Source of the DNA: Ferrovibrio sp.
GTDB lineage: Bacteria > Pseudomonadota > Alphaproteobacteria > Ferrovibrionales > Ferrovibrionaceae
Length of the DNA stretch: 64,000 bases
Assembly: GCA_017991315.1 (NCBI GenBank)
Contig: JAGOQS010000001.1
Span: 1-64,000 of the forward strand
Direction of reading: 5' to 3'
A model generated the notes under the pieces. That model saw only the letters and a list, made by a program, of their open reading frames with translations, was not told where the DNA came from and did no database searches. The translations under genes were made by a program, and so were the position numbers. Positions 61,382-64,000 of this stretch are shown one piece after another. Each line of letters starts with the position of its first letter. Position 1 is the stretch's first letter.

Positions 61382-62332
61382 TCAAAACCGCTCCGGCTTC
61401 GGGCTGCCGACCGAGCGGAAGAACTCTTCCACTGCGGCTCGGCGCGGGATCGGGCCGACGGCGCCAAAGCCGATGGTGGTGAGCGCCGCTGCCGTGTTGG
61501 CATAGGCGGCGGCTTCCGGCGGGCTGGCGCCGCGCGCGATTTCGGCCAGGAAGGCGCCGTCGAAACAGTCGCCGGCACCGGTGGCATCCACACTCGGCAC
61601 GCTGTGGCCCGGCACGCGCCAGCGGCTGCCATCGCCTAAGCGCAGCAGCACGCCGGCGGCGCCGCATTTCAGCACCACCAGGGCGCCGCCGAGTTGATGA
61701 TAGAAATCCAGGATCGCTTCCGGCTGCTCCAGGCCGCACAGCGCGCGGGCATCCTCCAGGCTCGGCAGCAGGATATCGGCGAGTTTCGCGGCGCGGTGGG
61801 TTTCTTCGCGCGCCTGCTCGATGGGCCAGAGCTTGAGCCGCAGGTTGGTATCGAAGGAAACGCGGCGGCCAAGCTTCCTGGCCTCCGTCATGGCGGCAAA
61901 GCTGGTGGCGCGCAGATCGGCGGAAACACCCAGGCTGATGCCGGAAACATGCAGGATGGCGGCGCTGGCAATGCGGCCCGGCGGCAGGTCGGCGGGCAGC
62001 ATGCGGCTGGCAGCCGAGCCCTTGCGGTAATAGCTGAAGGTGTGGCCGGCTTTGCCATGGGTGACGAAATAGATGCCGGTGGGGGCATCGGCGCGCCGCG
62101 CCACGCCGCTGGTATCGACGCCCTCGCGCTGCCACAGGTCGAGCAGCAGGGCGCCGAAGGGATCGTCGCCGACGAGAGTGAGATAGCCGACCCGGGCGCC
62201 CTGGCGTGCCGCCGCGATGGCGCAGTTCGAGGTATCGCCACCATAGTCGCGCAAATACTGGTCGCTGTCCGAGCCGCCGGTCTGGTTGAACTCGACCATC
62301 GCCTCGCCCAGGCACAGAATGTCCAGGTTCAT
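61382..62332 (-). CDS. PfkB-family sugar kinase (2-keto-3-deoxygluconate kinase-like)
   Basis: 316 residues: N-terminal ILCLGEAMVEFNQTGG, GGDTSNCAIAAARQGARVGY (PfkB signature 1) and catalytic DATGAGDCFDGAFLAEI (signature 2). The GEAMVEF start and YYRKGSAASRM segment favour 2-keto-3-deoxygluconate kinase over ribokinase or fructokinase; this remains a guess without biochemical data. Divergent from a GntR regulator that may control it. Its last 33 bases are duplicated 490 bp downstream. Confidence 0.88.
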   Translation of the reverse strand: MNLDILCLGEAMVEFNQTGGSDSDQYLRDYGGDTSNCAIAAARQGARVGYLTLVGDDPFGALLLDLWQREGVDTSGVARRADAPTGIYFVTHGKAGHTFSYYRKGSAASRMLPADLPPGRIASAAILHVSGISLGVSADLRATSFAAMTEARKLGRRVSFDTNLRLKLWPIEQAREETHRAAKLADILLPSLEDARALCGLEQPEAILDFYHQLGGALVVLKCGAAGVLLRLGDGSRWRVPGHSVPSVDATGAGDCFDGAFLAEIARGASPPEAAAYANTAAALTTIGFGAVGPIPRRAAVEEFFRSVGSPKPERF

Positions 62333-62393
62333 ACCGGCCTCCCGGCTTCCTTCCTAGCCCAATCAGTAGCTTAGGGGCAACCGGTTTCTTACA

Positions 62394-62402
62394 TATCAGA
62401 TA
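62394..62402. promoter_or_regulatory. Possible GntR operator TATCAGATA
   Basis: TATC-A-GATA is an odd palindrome in the 153-base divergent region between the kinase and GntR genes. A near copy, TATCAGATG, is at 32784-32792 upstream of the TAXI binding-protein gene. Short sites occur by chance, so this is tentative. Confidence 0.3.
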
Positions 62403-62485
62403 CGACTTGTGGGGTTCGGGAGCGCCTGCTAGGGTCTGGCGGAACTCAGAATTCGAATGCAGTCCGTTGTCTTCAGGAGGCCGTC

Positions 62486-63178
62486 ATGGCCAAGGCCAAG
62501 CCGTTGCGCGCCGGCACTATCGAACGCCCGAAGTCGCTCACCGAGCTGGTCAAGGAGCATATCCGCACCCGCATCATCGATGGCGAGTTGAAGCTTGGCG
62601 AAGCGTTGTCGGAGAATGTGCTGGCGGCCCAGCTTGGCATTTCCAAGACTCCGGTGCGCGAGGCCTTGCTGCAGCTCAAGCTCGAGGGCCTGGTGGATAT
62701 CCAGCCGCAGCGCGGCTCCTTCGTGTTCACCATGAACCCGAAGGACATGGAGGAATTCTGCGAATACCGCATCATCCTCGAAACCGCCGCCCTGCGCAGC
62801 GCCATCGAGAATGATGAAGCCGGCCTGGTGGTGGCGCTGGAGCAGCGCGCCAAGAAGATGGTGAAGGCGCTGGAGGAAAACGACTTTTCCAGCTATCGCC
62901 GCATCGACACCGATTATCATCGCCAGATCCTGCAGCGGGCGCAGAATTCCTACCTGCTCAATGCCCATAGCCAGCTTGAAATGAAGATCCAGGCCCTGCG
63001 CGCCCATGTGACGCAGCGCGACCGCTCCATTGAAGTGTCGCTGGCCGAGCATTTGAGCATCGTCAAGCTGCTCAAGGCCAACGACAAGGCCAAGGCGCTT
63101 ACAGTGCTGAGTGGCCATATCCGTGCCGCCTCGCGCGATTTCCGCGCGCTTTCGGAAGAAGGCGGCAGCCTTGGCTGA
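62486..63178 (+). CDS. GntR-family (FadR-type, FCD domain) transcriptional regulator
   Basis: 230 residues. Winged helix-turn-helix at about 18-80 (LTELVKEHIRTRIIDGEL, LAAQLGISKTPVREALLQL) and an FCD ligand domain at about 90-220 with Asp/His metal positions (IDTDYHRQIL, AEHLSIVKLL). FCD regulators sense sugar acids or small carboxylates, which fits the divergent sugar kinase. CAGGAGG precedes the ATG. The DMT transporter gene overlaps its end. Confidence 0.92.
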   Translation: MAKAKPLRAGTIERPKSLTELVKEHIRTRIIDGELKLGEALSENVLAAQLGISKTPVREALLQLKLEGLVDIQPQRGSFVFTMNPKDMEEFCEYRIILETAALRSAIENDEAGLVVALEQRAKKMVKALEENDFSSYRRIDTDYHRQILQRAQNSYLLNAHSQLEMKIQALRAHVTQRDRSIEVSLAEHLSIVKLLKANDKAKALTVLSGHIRAASRDFRALSEEGGSLG

Positions 63179-64000
63179 ACAGAAGCTGAGTGACGCGGCG
63201 GCGCCCATGGACCGCACGCTGTTGCAGGGCATTGGCTTCATGCTGCTCGGCACGGCTTTGTTCACCTTCAATGACGCGCTCGGCAAATGGCTGGTGGTCA
63301 GCGTCGCAGTTGGGCAATTGCTGTTCATCCGCTCGGCCGCCGCCTTCCTGATCCTGGCACCGATGATCCACCGCGCCGGCTGGCGCCAGGTTTTCGTGGT
63401 GGAACAGCCCTGGCGCCACAGCCTGCGGCTGGCGCTGATCGTGGTCGAGGTCGCGGCTTTCTACATGGCGGTGCGGCATCTGCCGCTGGCCGATGTGATG
63501 AGCGTGTATCAGGCCGCACCCCTGATCGTCACCGTGCTGGCGATTCCTCTGCTGGGTGAGCGCGTCGGCTGGCGCCGCGCCCTGGCGGTCGGTGTCGGTT
63601 TCATCGGCGTGCTGCTGGTGCTGCGGCCCGAGGGCGGCGTGTTCACCGCCCCGGCGCTGATCGCGCTGTTCGGCGCTGTCGCCTATGCCCTGCTGATGGT
63701 GACAACACGGCAATTGCGCGCCTCAAGCAATCTCACCCTGATCGCCTGGCATACCGTCGGCGTCGGCCTGTTCGGCCTCGCTTCCCTGCCCTGGGGCTGG
63801 GAGCCGCTGGATCTGCTCACGCTCGCCCTGCTCGGGCTGATTGGCGTGGTCGCCACCTCGGCGCATGTCTGCATGAACCAGTCGCTGAAACTGGCGCCGG
63901 CCAGCACAGTGATGCCCTACCAGTATAGTTCGCTGCTCTGGGCCATCCTGCTCGGTTGGCTGTTCTTCGGCGACATCCCCACCGGTGCCATGCTGCTCGG
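63171..64000 (+). CDS. DMT/EamA-family transporter, 3'-truncated by the window end
   Basis: The frame stays open to base 64000 and gives 276 residues. Hydrophobic segments alternate as in ten-helix EamA proteins: ALFTFNDALGKWLV, LLFIRSAAAFLILAP, VAAFYMAVRHLPLADVMSVYQAAPL (in part: FYMAVRHLPLADVMSVYQ), and in the second half VVATSAHVCMNQSLKLAPASTV. The TTG at 63171, preceded by GGAAGAAGG, overlaps the GntR stop by eight bases; ATG 63207 is an alternative without a clear ribosome-binding site. Substrate unknown; may be regulated with the GntR gene. Confidence 0.87.
   Translation, partial: MAEQKLSDAAAPMDRTLLQGIGFMLLGTALFTFNDALGKWLVVSVAVGQLLFIRSAAAFLILAPMIHRAGWRQVFVVEQPWRHSLRLALIVVEVAAFYMAVRHLPLADVMSVYQAAPLIVTVLAIPLLGERVGWRRALAVGVGFIGVLLVLRPEGGVFTAPALIALFGAVAYALLMVTTRQLRASSNLTLIAWHTVGVGLFGLASLPWGWEPLDLLTLALLGLIGVVATSAHVCMNQSLKLAPASTVMPYQYSSLLWAILLGWLFFGDIPTGAMLL

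Overview
The window looks like a chromosomal segment of a free-living, high-GC alphaproteobacterium, probably Rhodospirillales-like. Reasons: a pal-cpoB-tilS-ftsH order, a pyrF-trpF-trpB-trpA-accD run with folC and trxA nearby, a comF-grxC-nit1 run with DUF1178 nearby, a parvulin-argJ-mutT run, and ethylmalonyl-CoA pathway genes. I could not fix the genus. No rRNA, tRNA, CRISPR array, transposase, integrase or prophage gene was recognised. Genes are densely packed on both strands, with many ATGA or GTGA stop/start overlaps.

Layout. 0-5 kb: cell envelope and housekeeping (pal, cpoB, tilS, ftsH; ftsH carries a heat-shock-type promoter). 5.2-7.5 kb: a glutathione transferase, then an AT-rich island holding one P-loop ATPase. 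7.5-12.5 kb: LysE and MFS transporters, Ada, and an AtuA-type protein. 12.6-16.9 kb: comF-grxC-nit1, an inserted minus-strand block (IMPase, GNAT, methyltransferase), DUF1178. 17.2-22.5 kb: mutT, argJ, parvulin, patatin-like lipase. 22.6-26.9 kb: ribA, a Zur-box-controlled COG0523/DUF1826 pair, and an orphan gene behind a sigma-54-type promoter. 26.9-31.2 kb: an RND efflux pump pair. 31.3-36 kb: GIY-YIG, DUF2239 and DUF488 genes around paired operator-like sites, then a TAXI-TRAP transporter. 35.8-48.8 kb: a metabolic block with a reductase-like protein, FAD-linked dehydrogenase, tsaC, acyl-CoA dehydrogenases, a metallo-hydrolase, an SDR, and mcd, ccr and ecm. 49-57.5 kb: dienelactone-hydrolase-like protein, trxA, folC, AraC regulator, accD, trpABF, pyrF. 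57.6-60.6 kb: SGNH hydrolase, OpgC-type acyltransferase, polysaccharide deacetylase. 60.6-64 kb: repeats, a small low-GC gene lodged at the 3' end of a sugar kinase gene, a GntR regulator and a truncated DMT transporter.

How genes work together. mcd, ccr and ecm supply three signature steps of the ethylmalonyl-CoA pathway, used to assimilate acetyl-CoA without isocitrate lyase; the nearby acyl-CoA dehydrogenase, SDR and metallo-hydrolase fit acyl-CoA catabolism. The SGNH-OpgC pair looks like a split acyl-transfer machine for a periplasmic or surface glycan. The window also carries a dispersed family of palindromic repeats (REP-like, often in inverted pairs), two of whose copies show compensatory base changes.

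I did not find a complete, clearly new multi-gene system. The most unusual signals are the 490-bp cassette that duplicates and replaces the 3' end of the sugar kinase gene (60.9-61.4 kb), the solo ATPase island (5.9-7.5 kb), the duplicated translation start of accD (54.1 kb), and the covarying REP pairs.
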